From Cylindrobasidium torrendii FP15055 ss-10 (taxonomy: Eukaryota > Basidiomycota > Agaricomycetes > Agaricales > Physalacriaceae): 64,000 nt of DNA. Every line of letters begins with the position of its first letter. The first letter of the stretch is position 1. Under the pieces are notes generated by a model. It worked only from the letters and a program-made list of their open reading frames with translations. It was not told the origin of the DNA and ran no database searches. Position numbers and translations under genes: made by a program. The stretch is taken from contig KN880442.1 of NCBI GenBank assembly GCA_000934385.1, positions 62,001-126,000 of the forward strand, read 5' to 3'. Of this stretch, positions 22,347 through 32,190 are shown one piece after another.

Positions 22347-23339
22347 ATGCTCTCACCAAAGTTCTCTGTGCTCCTCGCTGTTGTTCCTTTGGTAGCGGGA
22401 CATGGATACGTCCAGCAGCTCACAGTGGATGGAACGTCCTACTCTGGGTGGATCCCAGAAGTCGACCCGTATGCTACACCTCTCCAGTCCTTTTTGCCTG
22501 AGGCTGATGAGACTGTAGATACCTCTCACCTGAACCCGAGCGCATCGTGCGCAAAATCCCAGGAAACGGCCCCGTCACAGACCTCTCCCTCATCGAGTTC
22601 GTCTACGCCCTACTAGCCCTTCCCTCTATTACTCTCTGACTGTACCACTCCGCATCTAGCGTCCAATGCAACGGCTACACCGACGGATCCTTCTCCACCG
22701 CCCCCGCCCCCATCTTCGCTCCCATCGCCGCAGGAGGCGACGTCGCCTTCAACTGGACCACCTGGCCCGACACACACAAAGGTCCCATCATCACCTACAT
22801 GGCCAAAGCCCCTTCAGATATCACGGCATGGGAACCCGGTACCGACGCCGTCTGGTTCAAAATTGACGAGGCGGGGCTGGAAGACGGCGTGTGGGCGGCG
22901 CCGGACGGTCTCGCAGCGACGAACAGTGTGTATACGGTGACGATCCCGGAGGCGCTGGCGCCTGGGCAGTATATCATCCGCCACGAAATGTGCGTTTGCT
23001 TTTACTTACTTCTTTGCTTGATACGTATGTGATATTGGACTGGGACTGACGAGTTTTCTGGTGCTACTAGTATTGCGCTGCACTCCGCGTACGAGTACCC
23101 TGGCGCACAGGTGTACCCGAGCTGTGCACAGGTCGAGGTGACGGGTTCTGGGACGGGCACACCGACGGACCTCGTCGCCTTCCCAGGCGCGTACGATGGT
23201 GATACACCCGGTATCGTCTTTGATGTGTACAACAGTATGTCACTCTCCTGTACATCTAGCTCGGACTTGGGAACTGATGTTATTCTCTTCAGGCAACTCA
23301 ACGTACACGATCCCAGGACCTGCTGTGTGGTCTGGTTGA
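22347..23339 (+). CDS. AA9 lytic polysaccharide monooxygenase number 1
   Basis: Five exons: 22347-22468, 22519-22596, 22660-22989, 23071-23234, 23293-23339, giving 246 aa, the usual size for a single-domain AA9. AA9 enzymes are secreted copper enzymes that oxidatively cleave cellulose or related beta-glucans. The signal peptide ends at G18, leaving His19 (HGYVQQLTVDG) as the N-terminal copper ligand. The second histidine lies in RHEIIALHSAYEYPGAQ, formed across intron 22990-23070, and the axial tyrosine in YPSCAQVEV. Other family marks are RIVRKIPGNGPVTDLSLI, VQCNGYTDGS and GPAVWSG at the end. No carbohydrate-binding module or linker. A second AA9 lies at 37140-38181 on the other strand. Confidence 0.92.
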
Positions 23340-23571
23340 CGAGTGACCGTCTGTCTATTCGTACGACATTGAGTACTTAGCATACCCCAAGTATTTATCC
23401 AAAGCACCGTTGCAAATCATCCCAAGTACAGGAAAACCTGACATTGCAAATCGGTAGTCCAGAGCACAAATTACAAAGAAAAAAAAAAGGTATACAGGAC
23501 AACAACAGATATGTACGTATATAAGCGAAAATAACTGGTCCAAATGTTTGCGCACCATCCACCATCCCATC

Positions 23572-25551
23572 TCACGCCGTCTCATGTCGCTTCAACACAG
23601 AAGGCCTCCCAGTCGCTCTCCTCGACTTCGTCAACCGATCCGCCAGCGCCGTAATAACCTCCGACTCGCCCGTCTCCTCCAACGTCTTCTGTATAATATA
23701 CTCCATATTGATCCCACTCTCCGACCCATCGTCTGAATTGCGCCTGGACGGGTACCGCATACTCGGCGTATGGAACGCCCCAGGCGGGTTCGGCATATTC
23801 AGCTCAGGAATCCTCTCGTTCATCATATCACTCTTCCGCGCATCGTCAAACGTCCGGATGGACCGTGTGATCTGCTTCACGCCCAGCGACTCGTTGTTGA
23901 ACAGCCCAGGCGGCGCCGCGTCCTCGCTGCCGCCAAGCATAAGCTCGGACGCCGCCTCGGCATCCTCGCGCAGCGTCTGGAACGCGCGCTGCATCCTCGC
24001 CACAGCCAGGATCTTGTTCTTGATTTGCTGTCGGCGTTCACTGAGCTCTGCTTCGGTGAGCTGCTCCTCCTGCTCCTCCTCTTCCTCCTCCTCATCCGTC
24101 ACCAGTTCCTCCGAACTGCACACACTAAGCACAGCAAGTAACATCTCCGCAATCTTCGCGCCCACAAAGGGTAGACTCCAGGTAAATCCATCCATAAAGT
24201 TGGGAAGCCAGTACGGATGTGAGGACGCATTGTATTGTCGAATAGTGATGTTCTTGTTCGCGTACTTGATCACAGCGCCGCGATTGTGATACACATCAAG
24301 GTAGTTTGGCGCAGAAAAGATGGTGATAACGGACGGGAACTTCTTCGATGGCGTCTTCTTGTGCATTGTATAGCCCGCATCCTGCGCTTCATGGCCTCGG
24401 ATGATGCCAAGCAGGCCAGTACGGTCGAGGAACTGGCAGGCAGCCTCGTACGTGAAGAAGTAGGAGCAGCCGCGCGTGCCGTTGTGAATGAAGGTCGTGC
24501 CCGGAGGGAGAGTGCCAATGGACGACGGCTCTTGCTCATGGCCAAAGTTGGCGATGGGGTCCGCCCATAGAAGGTCGCAGAGCAGGCCATGCGAGCCGGG
24601 CTCCTCGAAACGGTTGAGGCGATTAATGTCGTCCAGCGTCATGAGGGAGGGTGAGATTCCGCCGTGTACGCAGAAGAAGCGGCCATCGACGACCGCAGCA
24701 ACAGGAAGGGCTTGGAAGGACGTGATGCATGCCTCCCACACTGCGAGGGAGTATTTGTGTAGACCTAGAGCGATCAGCACCCGCTAGACAATAAGACAAT
24801 AAGGCGGCGACGCACATTCAGTCTTGAAGGTGAAGTATTCAGTGAGATGTCGGCATTCGTGGTTGCCGCGCAGCAGAACAAACTTGCTAGGATAGCACAA
24901 CTTGAGAGAGTACAGATACAGTAGACACTGATGGGATGTTAAGGCGACCAGCTAAGGGTAGACAACATGCGAACACACTTCGATTCCAAAGCAACCTCGA
25001 TCCACATAATCCCCCAGGAATAGATAACAGTTTTCTTGCAGTGTTCCTCCAACATCGAATAATTTCATCAGGTCGTACTGTGACGCGTTAGGTCGCGCCA
25101 GGGAGATGAGGAGCCGGACGCACGTATTGGCCGTGTATATCCCCACAGACTAGATGGAATCAGATACGGCGTGTTTGCCTGGGCGGCCACGCACTTGTTA
25201 CGGGGCTTTGCACGTGGATAAGATTGGGTTCCCTGCTAAGGAGGAGAGTTGCATTTTGGAGGATGAATAGCGCCTGGCTCTCCGTGAGCCGCCCTTCGCG
25301 GAAAAAGTGGTCTCGAAGAAGTGGTGGGTTTGGATGGAGGGTGTCGTTATCTGCCTTGATGTAGAATTTATCGTCCGGTGGGGTTGTTGCAACTGGGGGC
25401 GGGACCTGTTGGGTTGGATTTGAGCGACCGTGACATGGACGTTGGTTTGTCGACCGCTTACATGCGGCACCTGTCGTTCTTTCGGATTGCCGGATGTCGT
25501 TCGCGCCGTCCGCCCAACGTCGCCGCTGGTGCCAAGCGCGGGGGATTGCAT
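23572..25551 (-). CDS. Calcineurin A catalytic subunit
   Basis: Six exons on the minus strand: 25462-25551, 25195-25405, 25124-25149, 24979-25077, 24816-24927, 23572-24764, giving 576 aa. It is the Ca2+/calmodulin-activated serine/threonine phosphatase (PP2B). Metal-site motifs appear in order: [15 protein letters not shown] (made across the 26-base exon 3), [27 protein letters not shown], then [23 protein letters not shown] and [10 protein letters not shown]. Calcineurin-specific parts follow: a calcineurin B-binding helix with a Glu-rich stretch ([14 protein letters not shown]), a calmodulin-binding segment ([16 protein letters not shown]) and an autoinhibitory segment ([15 protein letters not shown]). 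The start [13 protein letters not shown] was chosen as the first ATG, in frame through the first intron. Confidence 0.93.
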
Positions 25552-25986
25552 ACGTGAAGATAGTGGGAGTAACTGGTCAAAATGCAATTATCGTCAAAAG
25601 CACATGGCGGTGTTTGGCGGTGTTGTCATCCTCTCGTCATGGATCTTGTCCACGACCGCGACAAGGGCGGTTAGCGGTTGACAGCTGTGCTCGATGTCCA
25701 TCGTCGATGTCCTTGGTGGTCGGAAAGGAAGCCGCGCCGGATTCTACCTTGCACTCTGTGAATTCGGTCACAAACGTGAGGCTGTGCCCACGCGCGTGCT
25801 TATTGCTGTTCAGTTAATTCAGTATCTCACAGCATTTCTTCATGCAATTTGGACAACTGAGAATATTTCACAGCCATGGCTATTCGTACCCAGCTATGAA
25901 TCAAACTAAACGGTACAGCGTTGGGCGCATAGGCAAGCCCACAACAATCTAGAAGGTATGTACGCGACCACACCTCCCTCTCTTCC
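25552..25986. other. Intergenic region
   Basis: Upstream of calcineurin A and downstream of the first bZIP-like gene. No exon seen. Confidence 0.4.
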
Positions 25987-26355
25987 TTATTGCCGCGACA
26001 TGGACGCGCCATTGTAAGCACCGTCCCACACGCCGGGGTTGAACATTCCCCTCTCCATTGCCTCCACATACCCTTTGTAGTATGCCACGCTCTTCTCCAT
26101 GTCCAAGACCTCCGCTTCTGCCTTCTGCAGCTCTGCCTTGAGTTGTTCAAGCCGCTTGGCAAGTTGTTCTGTACGCGCTTCGCGGTCGCGACGGCTCTTA
26201 CGCGCAGCTTCGACGTTCTTGCGACGGCGGACGACCTCGTCAAGACTGATACCATGGGTGTTAGAGGCGACGCGAAGCTGCTCGAAATCGCCTGGGTTCC
26301 TCTTCGACCTAACGGTCTTCTTGGTGGTTCCAGACATGGTAGCCATTTGATTCAT
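25987..26355 (-). CDS. Small bZIP-like protein 1
   Basis: One coding exon, 122 aa from the first ATG at 26355 (MNQMATMSGTTKK). The middle has a bZIP basic region with the signature NxxAAxxSR (NVEAARKSRRDREART), followed by heptads LAKRLEQLKAELQKAEAE and on through YYKGYVEAME, with hydrophobic residues every seven. bZIP proteins bind DNA as dimers through these parts. The protein is very short and has little outside the bZIP. Upstream, GTGAGT and TTGCAG mark an intron in the leader, and TTATAAG lies at 26477-26483. It is the first of four related genes up to 31068. Targets unknown. Confidence 0.75.
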   Translation of the reverse strand: MNQMATMSGTTKKTVRSKRNPGDFEQLRVASNTHGISLDEVVRRRKNVEAARKSRRDREARTEQLAKRLEQLKAELQKAEAEVLDMEKSVAYYKGYVEAMERGMFNPGVWDGAYNGASMSRQ

Positions 26356-26476
26356 GTGTTGTGTCTGCAAGTATTGACTTCAGAAGGTCGACGAAAACGG
26401 CAGGTCGACCCGTACTCACAGTGATGGTGGTGAGTGGAAGAGCCGTATTCGACCCAGTGAGAATAGCGACAGCTGC

Positions 26477-26483
26477 TTATAAG
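26477..26483 (-). promoter_or_regulatory. TATA-like box for bZIP-like gene 1
   Basis: TTATAAG (self-complementary core), about 120 bases before the ATG; a leader intron starts in between at CACT|GTGAGT. Confidence 0.45.
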
Positions 26484-28000
26484 CGCCTTCGAGCTCATCA
26501 CCTTTTCATTTACAGCAACAGCAATCGTGCCACGGGTGATGAGGGCACGTTCTTGCCGCATTCCGATGGTATTAGGAAAAGCCCCGACTCCAAGAAGGAC
26601 GGGCTTCCTGTCGTCTAGCGCGCACACAAGCGCTGCTAAGCCTAATATCATTGGGCCGATTCTATGTCTTTGAAAACAGGTGCTAGGTCGTTGTTATTAC
26701 CTGCATTGATTTGCACGGCGACCTCGTGGACACAGCATAGATGTAGGCTGATTGACGCTTCCTCCTCCCACTTCCAAGCCTTGACTGACCAGCCTCCGGA
26801 TATCCTACCAGTGCTCAAACGAGGCCGGCGCCTCTGACACGCCGATACTGTTTGGGCTATGGTGGGATATGGCTACATTTTGGGCGATTACAATAGGCCC
26901 TCGTGCCCTGCTTCTCCATGTCGTCCCCCCAATGCCGTTGTGGCGAAGTAAGAAGTTGCATTACCGCGATCTCGTATTGCACAATACCGTTTTTCATTTT
27001 TATACAGCAACATAGTACATACACACACAATCGGCATTCGTCCCGAACGCCGAATGACGGCTAGCCGTGCATACTTATGCTCAAAGTAATGAAGCCCATT
27101 GCTACAATTTTTGACGCAGTCGCTAGAAGAGCGCCACAATACCAGAGAAGCTGCTCATGAAGTTCCCCGGATTTCGGAGCACACCGGCCAGGGTGAGTAC
27201 TGACATCCTGAATGTCCGTCGATGCCACCACCCTCTTTCCACCGTTGACCTGCTCCCCGGTCTTCTCAGTGGTGGGTCAAGGAGGATGAGTGTTCCTCAT
27301 CGCGTATGGAATATGGCGACTCGTAAGCCTCGACTCTGTGCATGCATAGTCCAATTTTATGGGATGGTAAGTATAGCGACTCTCATCTTCGGCGTCGTTC
27401 TCTCCAGTTCTTCCTCCATTACGAATGAGTCTGCGGACGAGTTAGCGAACCTCGTCGCCGCCCACTCCCGCGATGGAAGACCTGAGTTTCGGTTATAAAG
27501 CCCACTTTGGCCGCAAGACAGAGGGCTCCAGATTGAATGGTATCGACACAGAGAGTTATCGGGATTTGGAGCTGCAACGTCTGTCTGGATGGTTCGACGG
27601 TGGTTCGCTACCAGTAGTACCAGCGCGGTATATTTCCGTAAATTCATAGGCATACAAGAGGGACGGTATACTTCTTGGAATTGTACGGTGTACACTCGTT
27701 TATTGCTATTTAATTGCATCGTTGTAGAAGGATCCCAAAGAGCCTGCAGGCGCGAAGTACAGGGACGCAAGTCGGCACATTCCGACCCAGGCCGATCGCC
27801 CGCCTGGTCTTTAACCACGTTCATGGCACTCTACGGCCAAGGCCAAACTCCCAGGAGCGACAGTTGTGAAGAAGGGGTCATAGGTATGGATATTCGTGCT
27901 CTATGTGTACCCGAATGCGGACGTCTATGGTGTATCCAACGGGCCACCGACAACGCTCAGATTGGTATTATGCCGCGAACCCGCCGCGATGGATGCCATT
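26484..28000. other. Intergenic region inside the bZIP-like cluster
   Basis: About 1.5 kb with no gene I can support. Open frames at 27357-27824 (minus) and 27589-28206 (plus) show no motif, and the latter runs antisense into bZIP-like gene 2. Confidence 0.4.
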
Positions 28001-28249
28001 TTAGAAAACTTGCGCATCCAGCCTGGAGAGCTCTGCCTCCAGTGCCTTCACGTACCCCTTGTAGTGTGCGACGCTCCTCTCCAGCTCTACCGCCTCCGCC
28101 TGCGCTTTCTGCAACTCCTCATGCAGCTTCTCAAGACGCGTCGCTATCTGTTCTTTGCGCGCTTCTCGTCGAGTACGACTCCTTCGCGCAGCTTCGATAT
28201 TGTTGATTCGACGTCGGCGGATGGGATCGTCTAGCGGAGCTGCTTGCAT
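28001..28249 (-). CDS. Small bZIP-like protein 2
   Basis: One coding exon, 82 aa, starting at ATG 28249 (MQAAPLDDPIRRRR). Nearly the whole protein is a bZIP: basic region NIEAARRSRTRREARK with NxxAAxxSR intact, then a zipper (IATRLEKLHEELQKAQAE ... HYKGYVKALEAEL). It aligns end to end with the bZIP of gene 1, including the unusual YKGYV segment near the end. It has the same leader structure: a TATA-like TTATAAAT site (28475-28482 in plus coordinates), then CACT|GTGAGT and TTTGTAG|ACACAA bounding a leader intron. At 82 aa it is short for a regulator and could act as a dimer partner. Function unknown. Confidence 0.72.
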   Translation of the reverse strand: MQAAPLDDPIRRRRINNIEAARRSRTRREARKEQIATRLEKLHEELQKAQAEAVELERSVAHYKGYVKALEAELSRLDAQVF

Positions 28250-28474
28250 ACTTGGAGTGGTTGAATGGATGGTGGAGGATGGCGCTGATGGTCTAGGTCA
28301 CTCTCCAGCTTTCCTGACAGGCGTTTTATGCGCAACCTTGCGGTCTATAGTGAGAGTTTGTGTCTACAAAGTTATTCAATATGCGTTGGACAGGAATGAC
28401 GGCACATGCTTGCACTCACAGTGGTAGTTGAAAATGGGATGCTCGTCTACAAACGGTGAGTGCCGATACAGCTC

Positions 28475-28482
28475 TTATAAAT
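28475..28482 (-). promoter_or_regulatory. TATA-like box for bZIP-like gene 2
   Basis: Reads ATTTATAA on the minus strand, upstream of the leader intron that matches the one in bZIP-like gene 1. Confidence 0.45.
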
Positions 28483-28605
28483 GCCTCCTGGTCATTTCTA
28501 TTCGTCCCTAAAATCAGCGTCGGAAAGGTCCCGCCGCCGCATTCCGTCTGACCAGGAGCGGAGGCCTCCGACCTCGAGAAGTGCGGAAATCTTTCCCCCG
28601 AGCGC

Positions 28606-28923
28606 TCAGATAGACGCCCTACGATTTCGATGGTGATGGAACTCCGAAAACATACTTAAGCCCCACTTCGCGCCTGGACTGCCCTCCCACCATCCCCAGA
28701 CTCGCCACTGGCACTGGGCCAAAGGCTGGTAAGCGCCTCCCCCATGTGCGTTCACCATGCCGCAAGCGTTCGGCGCGGAATGATACGTCGTGTACGGCTG
28801 TGAGGAGTCATGCGACGTGTGATAGCCAGTCACTTTCGCCCACCAGCTTATTCCAGTACCACTCATCATGCGTTTGATCCTGCACGTGACTTCGACGGTG
28901 ACTGATGCTCTTCTACCTGGCAC
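28606..28923 (-). CDS. Possible hypothetical protein between bZIP-like genes
   Basis: The minus strand is open for 105 codons but does not begin with ATG; the first ATG gives about 87 aa (MMSGTGISWWAKVTGYHTSH and on). The sequence is rich in Trp, His and Gly (WRVWGWWEGSPGAKWG) with two cysteines. No known motif, no signal peptide, no clear promoter. A GTGAGT donor just upstream and a GTGCAG acceptor inside could mean a first exon further up. Weakly supported; it may be a chance open frame. Confidence 0.25.
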   Translation of the reverse strand: MPGRRASVTVEVTCRIKRMMSGTGISWWAKVTGYHTSHDSSQPYTTYHSAPNACGMVNAHGGGAYQPLAQCQWRVWGWWEGSPGAKWGLSMFSEFHHHRNRRASI

Positions 28924-29009
28924 TCACACCATAGACGAGCGCTGATATCCTTCAGTCATAAGGTTTCATAAAAGGGAAAAACATGATGTCGATATATTTT
29001 TCGGAATTA

Positions 29010-29315
29010 TCAAGCCATTTCCTTCCCGGATTCGCCTTCCAGCGTCTGAACGCGTCCTTTGTATTGCGAGATATCTTCCTGCAGCTTCGCGACCTCTGCC
29101 TCGGCCTTCTGCCACTCCCTAAGACGCTCAAGGATGACCTTGGTGTGCTTGTGGCGGATACGACGAGTCTTTCGCACGGCTCCGAGGCTGTTTTGGCCGC
29201 GAGGAGCATTATGGTAGGCGTGCGGGCGATTGATAGTCTGGGAGCCCGCGCCGCGACCCAAGTCTTCTCCGCTTTTGGTAGCCAGTTTGATAAATTTTGG
29301 CGAAATTCCAGTCAT
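29010..29315 (-). CDS. Small bZIP-like protein 3, degenerate basic region
   Basis: One coding exon, 101 aa, start ATG 29315 (MTGISPKFIKLATKSG). The C-terminal half aligns with bZIP-like genes 1 and 2: NSLGAVRKTRRIRHKHT in place of NVEAARKSRRDREART, then LERLREWQKAEAEVAKL and SQYKGRVQTLEGE in place of YYKGYVEAME. The Asn and several basic residues are kept, but the AA and Ser of NxxAAxxSR are lost, so DNA binding may be altered or absent. A TATA-like TTATAA at about 29430-29435 and GTGCGT...CATAG leader-intron ends mirror the other copies. Confidence 0.6.
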   Translation of the reverse strand: MTGISPKFIKLATKSGEDLGRGAGSQTINRPHAYHNAPRGQNSLGAVRKTRRIRHKHTKVILERLREWQKAEAEVAKLQEDISQYKGRVQTLEGESGKEMA

Positions 29316-30435
29316 GAAAAGCTATGAATGCAAGGTTGACCTCGGAGGACAAAAGTATTCCAGTATATTACGCACAGCGTATTTCGAGTAATGGGGTGTT
29401 TGGAAAGCTCGAGCGATTCTATACTCGCGTTATAAGTGTTTTCGGATATATACACATACAGCAATCGACACGAGGCGGAAAGGGGCATGCATGCACAACG
29501 TGTTTCCTTCTCTCTGATTTTACTCTCATACACAGCGGGGTTTTCGATTCCGAGAGGCGCAGTCTGTTCGTCTCTTGACCTGTTGAGCTTTTGCAGCTAT
29601 GGGGTCCTACAGCCAGACGCAGGGCAGGCGCATTCAGGCGCATTCTAACTACCCCGTGATGTTCATTGTTGCCCCAGATGCGGTGCAATACCAAGTATGG
29701 TATGAGTAGAACAACAGCCTGTGAGCTGTGCGCACTATTCTGACGGTGACACCGCTTTCATGGGAATATTAACACCTACTCAGCACTACTATATGCCTCT
29801 GCGGACGAACTTCTCATCGTTCTCACGATGGCCACTCTGTACCCGCCTAGCTGTACATGTTCAATTCAGCAGCAAATGAATCACAAGCTATCGATGACTC
29901 GGAGGCGCTCATGGTGAGTTGGAGTGATCAGATGAACTGAGGATACTCTACTCACATTCTGCTGAATCTGAGTGTAATCGAATCATAAGACGACGGAAAG
30001 ATATGAATGTGAGTAGACGATGAGAAGGACAGCAGGAGCTCTTTCTCCCGGTTCGATATTGACTGCTGTGAGTGAAACCATTGTGGCCTCTGCCAACGTT
30101 TTTTGGCGCTGGCCAAGTGGCACAGTGTTGCGCTGGATAGGAATGAGTTCATTCGTCCATTCTACAGAGGTTGGCCGCGTGTGGCGCGTGTGCTAAATGT
30201 ACGGTCATTTCAGGTCAGCTGTCTGACCCACTCCTCGGTGCGGCGTAACCATGAGTTGGGGACATAGAAGTACAAAAAGGAGGGCTCATGCAGTTTCTAC
30301 GGACATCGCTTCTTCTACAAGAGACGGATCTCTTGTGGGCAACACAACTCGCATCACTGGCAGTCACATTGAATATCTCCAACTTCTACGCACGAAATAA
30401 TCCGTAGACCCCGCCAAACGCTCCTGCTTACGGTC
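29316..30435. other. Promoter and spacer between bZIP-like genes 3 and 4
   Basis: The left part is the promoter of gene 3 (minus). The right part precedes gene 4 (plus). No further exon recognised. Confidence 0.4.
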
Positions 30436-31068
30436 ATGGACCCTTCTCAACTCGCTGGATTGGCACAAGAGAGCTACAGTCCGTTCTGCTGCTCATCTTC
30501 TTGCCAAATTCATGGCGTCTTCTACGCTGGTATCGATAATTTGCAGTGTGCTAGGCCATTGAACTATAGCGCTGCCAGCGCTCTCATTTCCAATGACGAG
30601 CATGAACTGGAGAGAGGCTACCATCAAGATGCGTCCTCCGTGCGCACAGTTTCTGAACCTATTACTACCCTGGATGCAGAGAACCAGGACCAAGGCAATA
30701 CGGATCAGCCTGGCGATCTTGTTGTTTTTGTGGTCCCCCTAGAGGAATTCGTCGCTCAGAACGCTGAGCACAATATCCATCAAGCGCAGGTGGATGGAAA
30801 TCACTGCTCGCGGAACGCCCTACCTAGCCTGAACGAAGAGACTAATGAGAACTATGTACATGTCCGCCGGGGACGAGGCGGCGGCGACCGTCGCCGCCGA
30901 AACCGTCGTACGCGTACGCGAATGGAGAATCAGCTCGCTGCTATCGAAGAGCGCATCAGACGCGCACAGGATACGTCTGTCGTCCTACAGGACCAGCTCT
31001 CGTTCTGGCGCGGACGTGCGAACGAGTTGGAGAGGGAGGTGCAGGAGAGGCTCGCAGGGCGCGACTAG
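30436..31068 (+). CDS. bZIP-like protein 4 with long N-terminal region
   Basis: One exon, 210 aa. The last about 65 residues resemble the other three copies: a basic stretch (RRGRGGGDRRRRNRRTRTR) followed by heptads (NQLAAIEERIRRAQDTSV, DQLSFWRGRANELEREVQ), in which WRGRANELE takes the place of YKGYVKALE. The bZIP Asn and Ala pair are not kept. The N-terminal about 140 residues are acidic to neutral and rich in Ser, Asn and Gln (ISNDEHELERGYHQDASS, LDAENQDQGNTDQPGD), as in activation regions. It is on the opposite strand from copies 1-3. The regulator role is inference from the fold. Confidence 0.55.
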   Translation: MDPSQLAGLAQESYSPFCCSSSCQIHGVFYAGIDNLQCARPLNYSAASALISNDEHELERGYHQDASSVRTVSEPITTLDAENQDQGNTDQPGDLVVFVVPLEEFVAQNAEHNIHQAQVDGNHCSRNALPSLNEETNENYVHVRRGRGGGDRRRRNRRTRTRMENQLAAIEERIRRAQDTSVVLQDQLSFWRGRANELEREVQERLAGRD

Positions 31069-32190
31069 ATCACGAAACGGTCGATGCGGGCAAGGCGGCT
31101 GGTGGAGAAGAACAAGACAAAGAAGAAATCCGAAGAATACACGACTGACGACATCCTCAAGTCCGAGAGTCTCGAAATACTTGGATTTAGGAGATTCGTT
31201 TTCAGGTTAGCTACCTATATCACGAACGCGACGATTTTTACCTACAATATTTCTTCAGTCCCGAATTTTTGCCTCACGAATAAAGCGTTTTACAACAAAC
31301 TTGGTGCCCACTCCCGAAGCCGAGCCTCTTACATTCAGAATCATTGCAGCAGAAATGAGTCAGCCATAAGTACGCTGACCCGCCCTTCCACTGGTCCTCC
31401 TCGGCTGCCGCAACGATTCAACGAGGTGCATCAACAGTGCTCATGGACGTACGTTGCCAGAGATGCTGGTCCGCCACTTCCAGGATGATATGGGCCAGAC
31501 AATGTTGCCCTGTGGCTGAGATCACCGTTGCACTGCTTTCCATCTGGAGTGTTATTGACTCTGTCGCCATCGCAACGAACGTAGTCCCCGGGGTTCGAAC
31601 TCTGTTGGAACTTCTCACGAAGGTCGTTGCGCCTGGAAAACTCGAAAATCTATATTTTTGTGAGTTCATCCAATGGCTTGATGATCCTCTGACTATTTGT
31701 GAGTAGCTGCAGTCTGTGGATGTAGGAGAGGTGTGGAGAATGGCCAGAAGAACAAGCTGTGAGCATCTAAAAGCGATCTCTTGGCTCACCGAGTCCGAGA
31801 AACATGCGGTCAAGGATCAAAGTGACTCATGGAGGTCGCCCAGCTCTTTCAACGGCAGCAAGAAGTGATGTTTCTGGCTGCAAGCTACATCCAAAGTACT
31901 CGCAGGACCTTTGATGGTAGCTGCTATGCAAAAGCCAGAGTAACAAGTCCTATCAAAACTGGCCAAACTGACGGAAGTTGGACGGAAGCAAAACAGGTCC
32001 CGCGGATGAATATTTAGTAGTGTGCCTTGGGGCCTGATTTCCTCGATGTCTTGGTAGCGAACGGACGCGTCTTGTTCTCTTACCACCACCACTTTCCTCT
32101 TTTCTTTCGAGCGTGCGCTGTCCATCAAAAGCCGCGTCTCTGTTCTGCTTTCAATTTTCTTCCTTGTTTCAAAATACTGTTGGTGTCAAG
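31069..32190. other. Intergenic region upstream of the bestrophin-like gene
   Basis: No supported gene. A plus open frame at 31437-31706 (89 codons, hydrophobic) lacks splice or promoter support. Confidence 0.4.

Noticed and set aside
27357..28206. Open frames of 155 codons (minus) and 205 codons (plus) in the bZIP-like cluster
   Set aside because: No conserved motif, and the plus one overlaps the bZIP-like gene 2 antisense.
29530..29550. GGGGTTTTCGATTC, similar to the left end of the Helitron-like insertion
   Set aside because: No matching hairpin plus CTRR end was found nearby; too short to call a second copy.
31575..31600. GGGGTTCGAACTC, resembling a tRNA T-loop
   Set aside because: No acceptor stem, D arm or anticodon arm at the right spacing.
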